Assembly: GCF_013375535.1 (NCBI RefSeq) | Contig: NZ_JABXJG010000003.1 | Coordinates: forward strand, 1 to 64,000 | DNA from: Sphingobium sp. 15-1 | GTDB lineage: Bacteria > Pseudomonadota > Alphaproteobacteria > Sphingomonadales > Sphingomonadaceae | Reading direction: 5' to 3' | Length of the DNA stretch: 64,000 nt | Part shown: positions 7,755 through 16,908 of the stretch, piece by piece | How positions within the stretch are numbered: the stretch's first letter is position 1 | How the letters are laid out: every line of letters starts with the position of its first letter | The notes under the pieces: model-generated | Databases searched by the model: none | What the model was told of the DNA's origin: nothing | Seen by the model: only the letters and a program-made list of their open reading frames with translations | Position numbers and translations under genes: made by a program

Positions 7755-10217
7755 ATGAACATCATTACAAGGTCCGGCCTGCTTGCTTCTGCGGCTGTCG
7801 TCTTCACGGTCAGCGCCCCACCAGCCTGGGCACAAGCCGCCGACGCATCGTCCGCCGAGGCAAGCGCGGAATCGACCAGCGACATCATCGTCACGGCCAA
7901 CAAGCGCAACGAAAACATCAACAAGGTCGGCGCCAGCATCGCAGCGTTCGACACCTCGCTCCTTGAAAAGCGCAACATCGGCAAGGCCGAAGATCTGGTC
8001 AAATACGTCCCGGGCATGGCGCTGGCGCCGTCAACCCACGGCACCCCGGTCTACACCCTGCGAGGCATCGGCTACAATGCCGACGCGCTGGGCGTCTATC
8101 CGGCGGTCAGCATCTCGATGGATCAAGCGCCGCTGACCTTCCCGGTCCTCGCCGGCCACTCGCTCTACGACCTTGAGCGCGTCGAAGTCCTGAAGGGTCC
8201 GCAGGGCACCCTGTTCGGCCAGAATTCGACCGGAGGTGCGATCAACTACGTCGCCGCCAAGCCAACCAAGGATCTCCAGGCCGGCTTTAACCTCGATTAT
8301 GGCCGCTTTAACGAAATACACGGCAGCGGCTATATCAGCGGGCCGATCAGCGACACCGTGCAGATGCGCCTAGCGTTCGATGCCAAGCATCGCGACGCCT
8401 GGCAGTATAATTTTCTCGATCCCTCGCAGAAGAATGGGACAGAGAATTACTTTGCCGGCCGCCTGATTACCGCCTGGCAGGCCAGCGACCGGCTGAAGTT
8501 CGCGCTGAATATCAACGGATCGGTCGATCGCTCGCAGCCGCAGGCGCTGCAGCTAATCGCCTCTCTCCCGTCCACTACTTCGGCGCCGACCTTTGCGGAG
8601 CTGAATGCGGCGCTCGCGCCGCAAAACCTCCGCGCCGCGAGCTGGTCGACGGTTGCCCGCACCCCCGGTCCGCTGACCGGCGGGCTGCCTTTTCCGCTCA
8701 ATCCCGCCCCGGGCTACACGCCGGGCTTCCAGTCTATTACGAAGCCCGCCGTGCCGACGGGTGACCGCAACCTGTTCCAGGCCACGCTGCGCGCTGACCT
8801 GGACTTGAGTGACAGCATCGCCATCACTTCGATCACCGGCTTCAGCCGGCTGACCCAGAATATGTCGTTCGACCTGGACGGCTCTCCCTATCAATTTGTC
8901 GACAATCCCCGCGACGAGGGCAAGATCAGCGACTTTTCGCAAGAACTACGGATCTCCAATGCCGCGGCTCCCGGCCAGCAGTTTCGTTGGACCGTCGGAG
9001 GCAATTACAACCACAGCAAGGTGGTTGAATCCCAGGACATTCCCTTCGGTGACAACGGGGTGTCCAATGCGGCAGTCGCCTGGGCTCATATCTCTACCAT
9101 CGACAGTCGGGGCAAGATGGACAATGTCGCCGCGTTCGCCAACGGTGAATTTGATTTGACCGATCAGATCACGCTGAAAGGGGGCATCCGCTACACCCAC
9201 TCGGTCAACCACGAGCGGTTGTGCAACAGCGACACTACGCCCGATCAGCGCGCTTCGGTAGCGTTCGGTCTCGGCATAAACAATCCGGGTGCCTGCTTCA
9301 CGCTCTTCCCGGATTTCTCGAATGGCAAGCCTTACCTGGACCGCCTTTCCGAGGATAACGTCTCGTGGAAGGTGGGTATTGACTTCAAGCCGACGCGTGA
9401 CCTGCTGTTCTACGCCAACGTTTCGCGGGGCTTCAAGGCGGGCAGCTTCCCGGTACTCACCGCCACCACGACCGACACTTTCAGGCCTGCCAAACAGGAA
9501 CAGGTCACCTCGTACGAAGGCGGCTTCAAGGCCAAGTTCCTGGGCAACGTGGTACAATGGACCGGAGCGATCTTCTATCAAGACTACCGGGACAAGCAGA
9601 TCCAGGGCACGTTCGTGGACGTGAACTTCGGCCTGCTCCAGCGCCTCGACAACGTGCCGAAGTCGCATATCTTCGGCGTTGAAACCGACCTTGTGGTCCG
9701 GCCCGTGTCTGGCCTCACCCTGACGGGCTCGGCCAGCTACTTAAAGACCAAGGTGGACGAATACACAGCCACCACGGTGTTCGGGAACATCGGCGGTCCG
9801 AACCACAATCAGCCGTTCAACTTCGCCGGCAACCGTCTGCCCTTCGCCCCGAGCTGGAGCTTGACCGGAGACGTCGATTACCGGATCGCGACGGGCAATG
9901 GTGGATCAGTCTTCGTCGGCGGTTCGGTGAACTATCGCTCTGATGTTGATGCCTATATTGGCGGCAGCATCCTGCGCATTCCCGGCGCGCCCGCTCGGTC
10001 GATCAAGCCGTATCCGTTCCGGATCGATGGCTACACCCTGGTCGACGCCCGTATCGGCTACGATTTCCCCGGTGACCGGCTCACCATATCGGCCTGGGGC
10101 AAGAACATCTTCAACCAATTCAACGTCCAGAACGTCATCTCGTACAACGATATCATCACGCAGGCCACCGGCATGCCGACCACTTACGGTGTGTCGCTGA
10201 AGGTCCGCTTCAAGTAA
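7755..10217 (+). CDS. TonB-dependent outer-membrane receptor
   Basis: I place the start at the ATG at 7755, 8 bases after AGGGAG, giving 820 residues. The signal peptide runs to about residue 26 (APPAWA-QA). A TonB-box-like DIIVTANKRN follows, then the plug domain (EDLVKYVPGM, VYTLRGIGYN, ERVEVLKGPQGTLFGQNSTG) and the beta barrel. It closes with a C-terminal strand ending VSLKVRFK, whose terminal aromatic side is as expected for an outer-membrane protein. Length is typical of sphingomonad receptors for organic compounds. It lies between the cupin gene and gabD and is followed by a strong hairpin, so it probably ends a transcript. The transported compound is unknown. Confidence 0.92.
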   Translation: MNIITRSGLLASAAVVFTVSAPPAWAQAADASSAEASAESTSDIIVTANKRNENINKVGASIAAFDTSLLEKRNIGKAEDLVKYVPGMALAPSTHGTPVYTLRGIGYNADALGVYPAVSISMDQAPLTFPVLAGHSLYDLERVEVLKGPQGTLFGQNSTGGAINYVAAKPTKDLQAGFNLDYGRFNEIHGSGYISGPISDTVQMRLAFDAKHRDAWQYNFLDPSQKNGTENYFAGRLITAWQASDRLKFALNINGSVDRSQPQALQLIASLPSTTSAPTFAELNAALAPQNLRAASWSTVARTPGPLTGGLPFPLNPAPGYTPGFQSITKPAVPTGDRNLFQATLRADLDLSDSIAITSITGFSRLTQNMSFDLDGSPYQFVDNPRDEGKISDFSQELRISNAAAPGQQFRWTVGGNYNHSKVVESQDIPFGDNGVSNAAVAWAHISTIDSRGKMDNVAAFANGEFDLTDQITLKGGIRYTHSVNHERLCNSDTTPDQRASVAFGLGINNPGACFTLFPDFSNGKPYLDRLSEDNVSWKVGIDFKPTRDLLFYANVSRGFKAGSFPVLTATTTDTFRPAKQEQVTSYEGGFKAKFLGNVVQWTGAIFYQDYRDKQIQGTFVDVNFGLLQRLDNVPKSHIFGVETDLVVRPVSGLTLTGSASYLKTKVDEYTATTVFGNIGGPNHNQPFNFAGNRLPFAPSWSLTGDVDYRIATGNGGSVFVGGSVNYRSDVDAYIGGSILRIPGAPARSIKPYPFRIDGYTLVDARIGYDFPGDRLTISAWGKNIFNQFNVQNVISYNDIITQATGMPTTYGVSLKVRFK

Positions 10218-10229
10218 CCCCCGCCTCGG

Positions 10230-10266
10230 CGCTGGCGCGGACGGGCGAAAGCCTGCCGCGCCAGCG
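10230..10266 (+). terminator. Hairpin terminator after the TonB receptor
   Basis: Perfect 11-bp stem CGCTGGCGCGG (10230-10240) / CCGCGCCAGCG (10256-10266) with a 15-base loop, 13 bases after the stop codon and followed by TCCTTTCT. The T tract is weak, but position and stem strength fit a terminator. Confidence 0.6.
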
Positions 10267-10589
10267 TCCTTTCTGGCCGTAAGTCTTACCTGAGCCGACC
10301 CTGGCTGGAATCCGCCCATCGTCCCGGCCAGCGAAGGGCATAGGCTTCGAACCATCGGGCAGACAGGCCCGGGCGTAAGCGGACAAAGTCCGTGGCCCTC
10401 TTAGTTGTAGCATATAAAAATGCCGGGTGACCACTCAGTGGGGGCCGGTCACGGAATGCATTCAAGCACTTGAGCTGTTGCGAGCGCTTCTCAAAGATTC
10501 GCTTTGAACGTCAACTATAATGTCCGCATTCCAGCACCTGAACAAGCTAGCACATCGCTTCGAGTTGATTCTATTGGACGGGTACGCCT
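10267..10589. other. Intergenic region before gabD
   Basis: No gene seen. It contains a perfect -10 hexamer TATAAT at 10516-10521 and an inverted repeat GTGACC ... GGTCAC around 10430-10453. Both are listed as control features or possible control features of the downstream dehydrogenase gene. Confidence 0.4.
10516..10521 (+). promoter_or_regulatory. Candidate -10 element for gabD
   Basis: TATAAT matches the sigma-70 -10 consensus exactly and lies about 70 bases before the gabD start. No good -35 is present at 16-18 bases, which would suggest activator dependence if the promoter is real. Confidence 0.35.
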
Positions 10590-12080
10590 ATGACGTCGCA
10601 AGCAAAGATCGCAAGCCGCCCGCCTAATTTGGCCGACGGCTCACTCCTGCGCAGCGCCTGCTTTATCGCCGGCGCCTGGACGCTGGCTGACAGTGGTGCC
10701 ACTTTAGCGGTCACAAACCCCGCAACCGGCGAACTGTTGGCGACCGTGCCCGACATGGGGGCGGCCGAAGCCAACCGTGCAATTGCCGCCGCCGACGCTG
10801 CTTGGCCAGCTTGGCGTGCGCTGACGGCAAAGGAGCGGGCCGCGCTGCTCCGCAAATGGTTCGATTTGATCGTCGCCAACCAAGAAGACCTTGCAACGAT
10901 CATGACGGCCGAGCAAGGCAAGCCGCTGGCGGAAAGTCGCGGCGAAATCATGTATGCAGCTTCTTACGTCGAGTGGTTCGCCGAGGAAGGAAAGCGCATC
11001 TACGGCGATACCGTTCCCAGCTTCGCCTCCGACCGGCGTATCGTCGTCCTGAAGCAGCCGATTGGAGTCTGCGCTGCCATCACGCCGTGGAACTTCCCTG
11101 CGGCAATGATCACCCGGAAGGCTGGCCCGGCGCTGGCCGCCGGTTGCACGATGGTGGTCAAGCCGTCCGAAGAAACGCCGCTTTCGGCCTTGGCGCTTGC
11201 GGTGCTGGCCGAGCGGGCGGGCATTCCGGGCGGCGTCTTCTCGGTCTTGACCGGATCGGCGACAGAAATCGGCGGAGTAATAACCTCGAGCCCAATCGTA
11301 CGAAAGGTGACTTTCACGGGATCGACGGCCGTGGGCAAGAAGATCATCGTGCAGGCGGCATCGACCGTGAAACGCACGTCGATGGAGTTGGGCGGCAACG
11401 CGCCTTTCATCGTATTCGACGACGCGGACATCGATGCGGCCGTGAAGGGAGCGCTCGCTTCCAAATACCGCAATGCCGGGCAGACCTGCGTTTGCGCCAA
11501 TCGACTGTTTGCGCAAGACAAAATCTACGACGCCTTCGTCGCGAAATTGACCGAGGCTGTCAATGGCATGAAGGTGGGGAACGGATTTGAGGCTGGCGTG
11601 ACCATCGGCCCGCTCATCAACGGCAAGGCGGTCGAGAAGGTCAGCGAGCACGTCTCCGACGCCGTGAGCAAAGGTGCGCGCGTTCTGACCGGCGGCGGAC
11701 GCCATGCATTGGGACGGACATACTACCTGCCGACGGTTCTGGCCGATGCGACGCCGGACATGCTGATCTTCAGAGAAGAGACCTTCGGTCCCGTCGCGCC
11801 AGTTTTTCGCTTCAGCACCGAGAGGGAAGTCGTCAATCTCGCGAATGCCACCGAGTTCGGATTGGCTGCCTATTTCTACGGTCGCGATATCGGACGAATC
11901 TTCCGTGTGGCCGAGGCGCTCGAATACGGCATCATCGGCATCAACGAAGGCATCATTTCGAGCGAGGTCGCTCCCTTCGGAGGGATGAAGGAAAGCGGCA
12001 ATGGGCGAGAGGGATCGAAGTACGGAATCGAGGACTACCTCGAGATCAAATATTTATGCCTGGGCGGAATAGAGTCGTAG
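10590..12080 (+). CDS. gabD: NAD(P)+-dependent succinate-semialdehyde dehydrogenase family enzyme
   Basis: This 496-residue protein has all marks of the GabD branch of aldehyde dehydrogenases: TAEQGKPLAE (106-115), TPWNFP near 165, FTGSTAVGK (242-250), general base Glu266 in MELGG, and nucleophile Cys300 in NAGQTC with the second cysteine two residues on, as in GabD. The C-terminal part AEALEYGIIGINEG and AAPFGG-type loop VAPFGGMKESG are also characteristic. It would oxidise succinate semialdehyde, or a similar C4-C5 semialdehyde, to the dicarboxylate. A catabolic role fits the neighbouring TonB receptor and regulator better than GABA metabolism, as no GABA transaminase is adjacent. Substrate inferred only from family. 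Confidence 0.85.
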   Translation: MTSQAKIASRPPNLADGSLLRSACFIAGAWTLADSGATLAVTNPATGELLATVPDMGAAEANRAIAAADAAWPAWRALTAKERAALLRKWFDLIVANQEDLATIMTAEQGKPLAESRGEIMYAASYVEWFAEEGKRIYGDTVPSFASDRRIVVLKQPIGVCAAITPWNFPAAMITRKAGPALAAGCTMVVKPSEETPLSALALAVLAERAGIPGGVFSVLTGSATEIGGVITSSPIVRKVTFTGSTAVGKKIIVQAASTVKRTSMELGGNAPFIVFDDADIDAAVKGALASKYRNAGQTCVCANRLFAQDKIYDAFVAKLTEAVNGMKVGNGFEAGVTIGPLINGKAVEKVSEHVSDAVSKGARVLTGGGRHALGRTYYLPTVLADATPDMLIFREETFGPVAPVFRFSTEREVVNLANATEFGLAAYFYGRDIGRIFRVAEALEYGIIGINEGIISSEVAPFGGMKESGNGREGSKYGIEDYLEIKYLCLGGIES

Positions 12081-12508
12081 TCAGACGAATTAAGGACAGA
12101 CAGAAGATCTTATGTATTAACAGCATAATGCAATCCGCCCTCTATCGGGCGTATCTCGTTGTATCTGCAAGCATAGTTGCAGGACATATGGTATCGCAGC
12201 CATGGGAATTATTTGCGGCGACGATTTGAAGCACCGGAACCACTTTGGCTTGGGGGCTGGGTGGTGACTCATACTCACATGCTTCGCAGCCAGCAGGCTG
12301 GGTGAAAACACCGTCTGGCTCCAGAAAATTGTCGCCAATTGGACCTATTGGATCGGGATGCCGACGCATATGATGTTTGCCGAGGCCCACATTCGGGCTC
12401 GCATCACTTGCCGTGCTGCCTTGCCGTTCAGGTAAGCCAAGCCAGGACAAGGTACATTAGGTGTTCGACGCCCGCAGTGGCCGTTGATAGCTAACGAGGA
12501 CGATAGCC
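12081..12508. other. Intergenic region, nothing recognised
   Basis: About 430 bases without a convincing gene, repeat or hairpin. A 102-codon frame on the minus strand (12142-12450) has no recognisable domain and no clear ribosome site. Confidence 0.4.
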
Positions 12509-12907
12509 ATGAACAGACAGATGCATTGGCGCGGTCCAGAGGCCGGGGATTTCAGCGGTGTTCTCTCAGCCCTGCGATCATATTTCGATGGCTTCTACAA
12601 TTCCGATGCCGACTTGCTGTCGAAGGCGTTTCACGCTTCCGCACACTTGTACTCGGTGGAAAAGGGTGGCCCACGACCTCTCGCGATTGCCTCATATCTC
12701 GATATGGTGCGGACCCGCAAGCCGATCGAGATATCCAATCGATTGGAAGAGGTAAGGTCGCTTTCTTTCATCGATCACAATCTGGCCATCGCTCGGGTCA
12801 TCGTCGAGAACGCCGCCTCCTATTTTGAAGATACGCTTATCTTCGCCAAGGATGCGGCAACCTGGAAGATACTTTCGAAGACTTATGTCACACGGCTCAA
12901 GGATTAG
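12509..12907 (+). CDS. NTF2-fold protein, lumazine-binding-like
   Basis: A 132-residue single-domain protein with the NTF2/SnoaL-like fold pattern: N-terminal helices (SGVLSALRSYFDGFYNSDADLLSKAFH), the segment SAHLYSV, and the C-terminal strands NAASYFEDTLIFAKDAATWKILSKTY. It resembles the 'putative lumazine-binding' group. Proteins of this fold act as small isomerases, dehydratases or ligand binders; the reaction here is unknown. It stands alone between gabD and the flavin-binding protein on the same strand, with large gaps on both sides. Confidence is in the fold only. Confidence 0.7.
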   Translation: MNRQMHWRGPEAGDFSGVLSALRSYFDGFYNSDADLLSKAFHASAHLYSVEKGGPRPLAIASYLDMVRTRKPIEISNRLEEVRSLSFIDHNLAIARVIVENAASYFEDTLIFAKDAATWKILSKTYVTRLKD

Positions 12908-13201
12908 CCGTCGCGCCTTCGCTGGCAGTCTTCAACCTGAGAGCCACGAAGGGCAAATCACCAGACTCGATTGGTCATGGGGTGACTGCAGCAGCTAGCT
13001 CACCTCCAAAGCGGATCGATGCGCGACCGAGGCGGCCGATGCGTTGTCGAAGCATTGTCGATCAACTGGGAGTGGAGGGCACCGATTTTGACGAAGTGGT
13101 TCTTACGTTCAACCGCAGGGCGGGATTAATCTAACGACAAACGCACACGACGTTATGCAGGTCGTGCCAACACTAGATAAACTTCATGGAAGGCGATCGC
13201 T
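12908..13201. other. Intergenic region, nothing recognised
   Basis: Just under 300 bases; I see no gene, terminator or repeat in it. A GGAAGG ribosome site for the next gene lies at its right end. Confidence 0.35.
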
Positions 13202-13882
13202 ATGCAAGACATCACAACTCCCCCGAAGACGGACCGTGTGCGGGCGCGTCGGATGCATGAGCGCGGGAAGTACGACAAGCAGTCGCTTTATGACGTCATC
13301 GACGCTGGCTTCCTTTGCCACGTTGGCTATGTGATCGACGGCGCCCCATTCGTTACGCCTACTCTGTATTGGCGCGAGGGGAATTACATCTATTGGCACG
13401 GCTCCGCAGCCAGTCGGATGCTGGAATCCGTGGAAGGCCGTCCGGTCTGCATAACGATTTCGCACTTTGATGGCTTCGTGATGGCCCGCTCGGCCTTCAA
13501 TCACTCGGTAAATTACCGTTCGGTGATGTTGTTGGGCAATGCCGAACTGGTGGCCGAGCCCGATGAGAAGGCCGAAAGCTTGAAGCATTTCCTCGACAGC
13601 CTGTTCCCCGGGCGTTGGGATATGATGCGTCCGATGACCGCACAGGAGTTGAAGGCGACGTCCGTGCTGCGGATGGAGATCGACGAAGCGTCGGCCAAGT
13701 CGCGATCGGGGCCTCCTGGCGATCAGGAAGACGCCGGTGTTCCGGTCTGGGCCGGCGTCCTGCCGATGTCTTTGATGAGCGGAGTTCCACAACGCGACGT
13801 ACTCGTTCCGGAAGGTGTGACGGCGCCTGAGCACGTCACGGGCTTTGACGCCAGCCGCCCCTACAAGGGCTCGGCTGACTGA
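13202..13882 (+). CDS. Pyridoxamine 5'-phosphate oxidase-like flavin-nucleotide-binding protein
   Basis: This 226-residue protein has the flavin split-barrel pattern: KYDKQSLYDVIDAGFLCHVGYV, then PFVTPTLYWREGNYIYWHGS, GRPVCITISHFDGFVMAR, and NYRSVMLLGNAEL. These segments match the pyridox_ox_2 group of PNPOx-like, FMN-binding proteins. Members have been linked to flavin, F420 or heme-linked redox chemistry; a true PNP oxidase role is unlikely as the C-terminal PNPOx signature is absent. A MocR/PdxR-type regulator gene follows at 14801 on the same strand; this class often controls such flavoproteins, but the link here is inference. Confidence 0.8.
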   Translation: MQDITTPPKTDRVRARRMHERGKYDKQSLYDVIDAGFLCHVGYVIDGAPFVTPTLYWREGNYIYWHGSAASRMLESVEGRPVCITISHFDGFVMARSAFNHSVNYRSVMLLGNAELVAEPDEKAESLKHFLDSLFPGRWDMMRPMTAQELKATSVLRMEIDEASAKSRSGPPGDQEDAGVPVWAGVLPMSLMSGVPQRDVLVPEGVTAPEHVTGFDASRPYKGSAD

Positions 13883-13891
13883 TTGGACACT

Positions 13892-13907
13892 CCCCGGGAA
13901 ACCGGGG
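13892..13907 (+). terminator. Short GC hairpin after the PNPOx-like gene
   Basis: CCCCGG (13892-13897), GAAA loop, CCGGGG (13902-13907), ten bases after the stop. A stable GNRA-type tetraloop hairpin; no T tract follows, so terminator activity is uncertain. Confidence 0.45.
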
Positions 13908-14800
13908 TCAATTTGCCAGCGACCGAGTGGCCCAATTCTGGCAAGCTGCGCGGTCGGCAAAGTCCCTAGAAGGGCTTGTCCGTTGGGTAGGGCGTCACCC
14001 ATAAAGTGCCGTTGAAATCGTCCGGGGCCGTTGCTGAGCCTCATCGGATGGCCATATCCCTTTCGATCAGCCTGCGGCCGATGCCCTCTCTCAAAGTGTC
14101 TCGCGCGGAGATCTGAGAAATGCTCGATAGTCTCGAAGCCGTTATTGCAAAGGTCGAACCCATCTGGCTAGGAGTCGATCCGTTTGATCTTCCGGCTCCG
14201 TGCCGTGATAGACAAAGGCATAGCGACAGATCAAGCCGCTACGCAAGCATGTCAGGTCGCTTGTAAGAGCGGCACTCCATCGCGTTGGCCCTATAGGATT
14301 TCATCCCATTTGTTCTGTCATGGGTGTCAGAACTGAGTGGGAAGCTTGCGCTTCTCCCATGACTGTGCCAACCGGTTCCGGTCGTCCCTTCCCCTCTGCA
14401 TGGCCGGAATGACGCGAAAACCGGCGCGGCCAGAGTAGCGGCGTCCGGCCTCAAAGCATTTCAGAGCGACGCGGGTCGCCAGTTCCGTTCGCCATCTTCC
14501 GACAAAGGTCAATCAGCGACGATCGTCGCTGATTGACCTTTAGCGTCGCACGACCAATAAGCGCATCCCACCAATCTCGGCAGCGGCGTCGCAGCCGCCG
14601 TCGGTGATATTGGGACAATGCCCCTTCAATATCCGGGTGGCACCGAAGCACCGTTGCGGCGCACAAGTGGTATGGAATTTTGTCCTTTGTAAGTCGCCGA
14701 TTAGGGCCATTTTTGTTGACGACTATCCAAACGGCGTGCATTCTTCGTTGCTGTGGGAGGACCATGCTTCGTACCTAGGATCTTTGATGGGGCCATTTCG
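13908..14800. other. Long intergenic region with a large palindrome
   Basis: About 890 bases without a recognisable gene. Short frames on the minus strand (14327-14512, 14451-14765) carry no known domain. The one strong signal is the 38-bp perfect palindrome at 14504-14541, listed separately. The promoter of the MocR-type gene should be near 14700-14790. Confidence 0.4.
14504..14541. repeat. 38-bp perfect palindrome
   Basis: The left arm AAAGGTCAATCAGCGACGA (14504-14522) is followed immediately by its exact reverse complement (14523-14541), with no spacer. The A-run/T-run flanks make it look like a bidirectional terminator stem or the join of two inverted element ends. No gene ends close by on either side, so its role is open. 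Confidence 0.7.
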
Positions 14801-16255
14801 ATGCTGCTGAAGACGGACGGAATCGGAGCGCGGTATCAGCAGATTTATCGAGCTCTTCGAGATCAAATTCTCACCGGCGTTCTTCCCGAAAAGGCTCGCC
14901 TCCCGTCTACGCGCGATCTGTCCCGAGAAGCTGGTGTCTCTCGCAATACGATTTTATTGGCATACGAGCAGTTGCTCGCCGAAGGATACATCGTAGGCGA
15001 GGTCGGAGCGGGAACATTCGTCAGCCCGCACTTGCCCGACACCCCCTTGGTCAGTTTGGTTGCCCCCGAAGAAAGCGAGAACAGTGGCCATTTCGGCTTG
15101 TCGGCCTATGCGATCCGAGCGCAAGTCATTCCGACCCCTTTGAACACGCAGCGAACCACTCGATTGGACTACAATTTCCGTTATGGATTGCCCAGCGTTG
15201 CTGATTTTCCTTTCGATCTGTGGCGGAAGTTGCTGACACGCCATGCGCGCAATTCGGCCATCGAGTCTCTGATATACGGCACGGCGGCGGGACAACCCCG
15301 GCTTCGTTCCGCTATTGCCGACTATCTCCGTCGATCGCGTGGCGTCAATTGCACCGATGAGCAAGTCGTGATCGTCAACGGGTCTCAACAGGCGCTCGAC
15401 CTTATCGTTCGCGCACTGATAGACCCGAACGATATAGTCGTTGCCGAAGACCCGCACTACCCTGGTGCGAGAGAAGTCTTTCTTGCCGCCGGCGCGCGTC
15501 TCGTTCTCGGCCGTGTCGACGAGCACGGACTTTGCGTCCGCAATTTGCCGCACGCAGCGCGGCGCGCACGTCTCGCCTACGTTACGCCATCGCATCAGTT
15601 TCCAACGGGAGCGGTCATGCCACTGGCTCGGCGCCTCGAACTTCTCGCATGGGCGCGCGAGACAGGCGCCTATATCCTAGAGGACGATTACGACAGCGAG
15701 TACCGCTATGACAGTCGGCCGGTGGAAGCCGTTCAAGGCCTGGATCGACACGGGCACGTCATCTACGCAGGCACCATGTCGAAGACCTTCTTTCCCGGGC
15801 TTCGCGTGGGCTATCTCGTGCTTCCTCCCGCATTGATCGACGTCGTCAAGACTCTCAAGCATATCGCCGACAGGCACACCTCCAGCCTGCAACAAGATGC
15901 GCTTACCGACTTTATCGTCGAGGGGCATTTCGAACGGCACCTCCGGCGAGTCCGAAAGCGCAATGGGGAGCGCCGGAGTACGCTACTTCGATGCCTGACC
16001 GAGGAATTTGGCAAAGAAATCTCGGTTACGGGCGCCAACGCAGGACTTCACATGCTCGTCTGGTTCGCGAACCGGCGCAACGATGAAAGCCATATGATGG
16101 TCAAGCGTGCCGAAGACGTTGGCGTCGGCATCTATCCCGTTACGCCTTACTATTCGGCTCCGCCCATCCGGGCAGGATTCGTAATGGGATATTCGGCTTT
16201 GGAAGAGCCTCAAATTATCAAAGGCGTCAAGCTCTTGGCCGGCGCATTGAAATGA
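14801..16255 (+). CDS. MocR/PdxR-type regulator (GntR HTH fused to aminotransferase domain)
   Basis: From the ATG at 14801 the protein is 484 residues. It has an N-terminal winged helix of GntR type (RYQQIYRALRDQILTGVLPE, RLPSTRDLSREAGVSRNTIL) joined to a fold-type I aminotransferase domain. The PLP lysine is Lys328 in MSKTFFPGLRVGYL, and the Asp-containing EDDYDSEYRY lies upstream. A GTG at 14753 with a GGGAGG-containing context is in frame and could extend the protein by 16 residues. Such proteins sense PLP or an amine and regulate nearby PLP or amine metabolism genes. The adjacent PNPOx-like gene is the nearest candidate target. Architecture call is firm; the effector is unknown. Confidence 0.9.
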   Translation: MLLKTDGIGARYQQIYRALRDQILTGVLPEKARLPSTRDLSREAGVSRNTILLAYEQLLAEGYIVGEVGAGTFVSPHLPDTPLVSLVAPEESENSGHFGLSAYAIRAQVIPTPLNTQRTTRLDYNFRYGLPSVADFPFDLWRKLLTRHARNSAIESLIYGTAAGQPRLRSAIADYLRRSRGVNCTDEQVVIVNGSQQALDLIVRALIDPNDIVVAEDPHYPGAREVFLAAGARLVLGRVDEHGLCVRNLPHAARRARLAYVTPSHQFPTGAVMPLARRLELLAWARETGAYILEDDYDSEYRYDSRPVEAVQGLDRHGHVIYAGTMSKTFFPGLRVGYLVLPPALIDVVKTLKHIADRHTSSLQQDALTDFIVEGHFERHLRRVRKRNGERRSTLLRCLTEEFGKEISVTGANAGLHMLVWFANRRNDESHMMVKRAEDVGVGIYPVTPYYSAPPIRAGFVMGYSALEEPQIIKGVKLLAGALK

Positions 16256-16908
16256 TAGAGCAGGGCCGAATTCGGTCCATCCTTAAGATTTCCCGGCCGC
16301 CGTCTCGCAGCTTTGTAAAGCGGGCGGCGGATCGCGCAAGCCGCGACGCGCTTCATCGGGAATGCCGCCCCTCCGCGCTCACAGTTAACGATTGCAGGTC
16401 GGCTGGCCGTGGCGGGCGCGTGGTTTGCGCCCAACGATTGGCCAATGCAACCAAATTTATAGCAGTGGCCCTATCAACTGCGCGAAAACTGGACCTTTCT
16501 CTTTATCGGCACGAGGTCAGACTGCATCACAGGTTTTGGGCAGATCAACATTATCTGCGGAGAAGCGAGTGGTACGCGGCCAGACGAACGACGATATCCG
16601 GCTCGGTCGGGATAAAATGCCGTCAATGCATGGCCGGTGCATCGGGATGCTCCACCCATCCCGATCAGCGTCATGCTGGCGGCAACCTTGCAGAAAGTGT
16701 CCTTCGCGGGCAGCGCGTCCCGTACAAGTCGCCCGCGCTTATCGAACGGCGACATCATTGTGTTTCGACGCAACAGGGGTGATTCGAGCAGAAAGTCTCA
16801 CGAACTGGAACGTAACATTTTCATCAATTCGATAGGCCCCAACGCAGTCGGCTCGTCTCTCTAGACTTCCATCGACGTTGGCTGGTTTCGCAAACACGGA
16901 GGCTTAAT
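16256..16908. other. Intergenic region, nothing recognised
   Basis: About 650 bases with no gene I can support. A GC-rich inverted repeat CCGCCG ... CGGCGG lies near 16291-16330 shortly after the MocR stop and could terminate that transcript. The HyuA ribosome site GGAGG is at the right end. Confidence 0.4.

Noticed and set aside
14239..14765. Small minus-strand frames before the MocR-type gene
   Set aside because: No domain, no ribosome site, and they run across the 38-bp palindrome.
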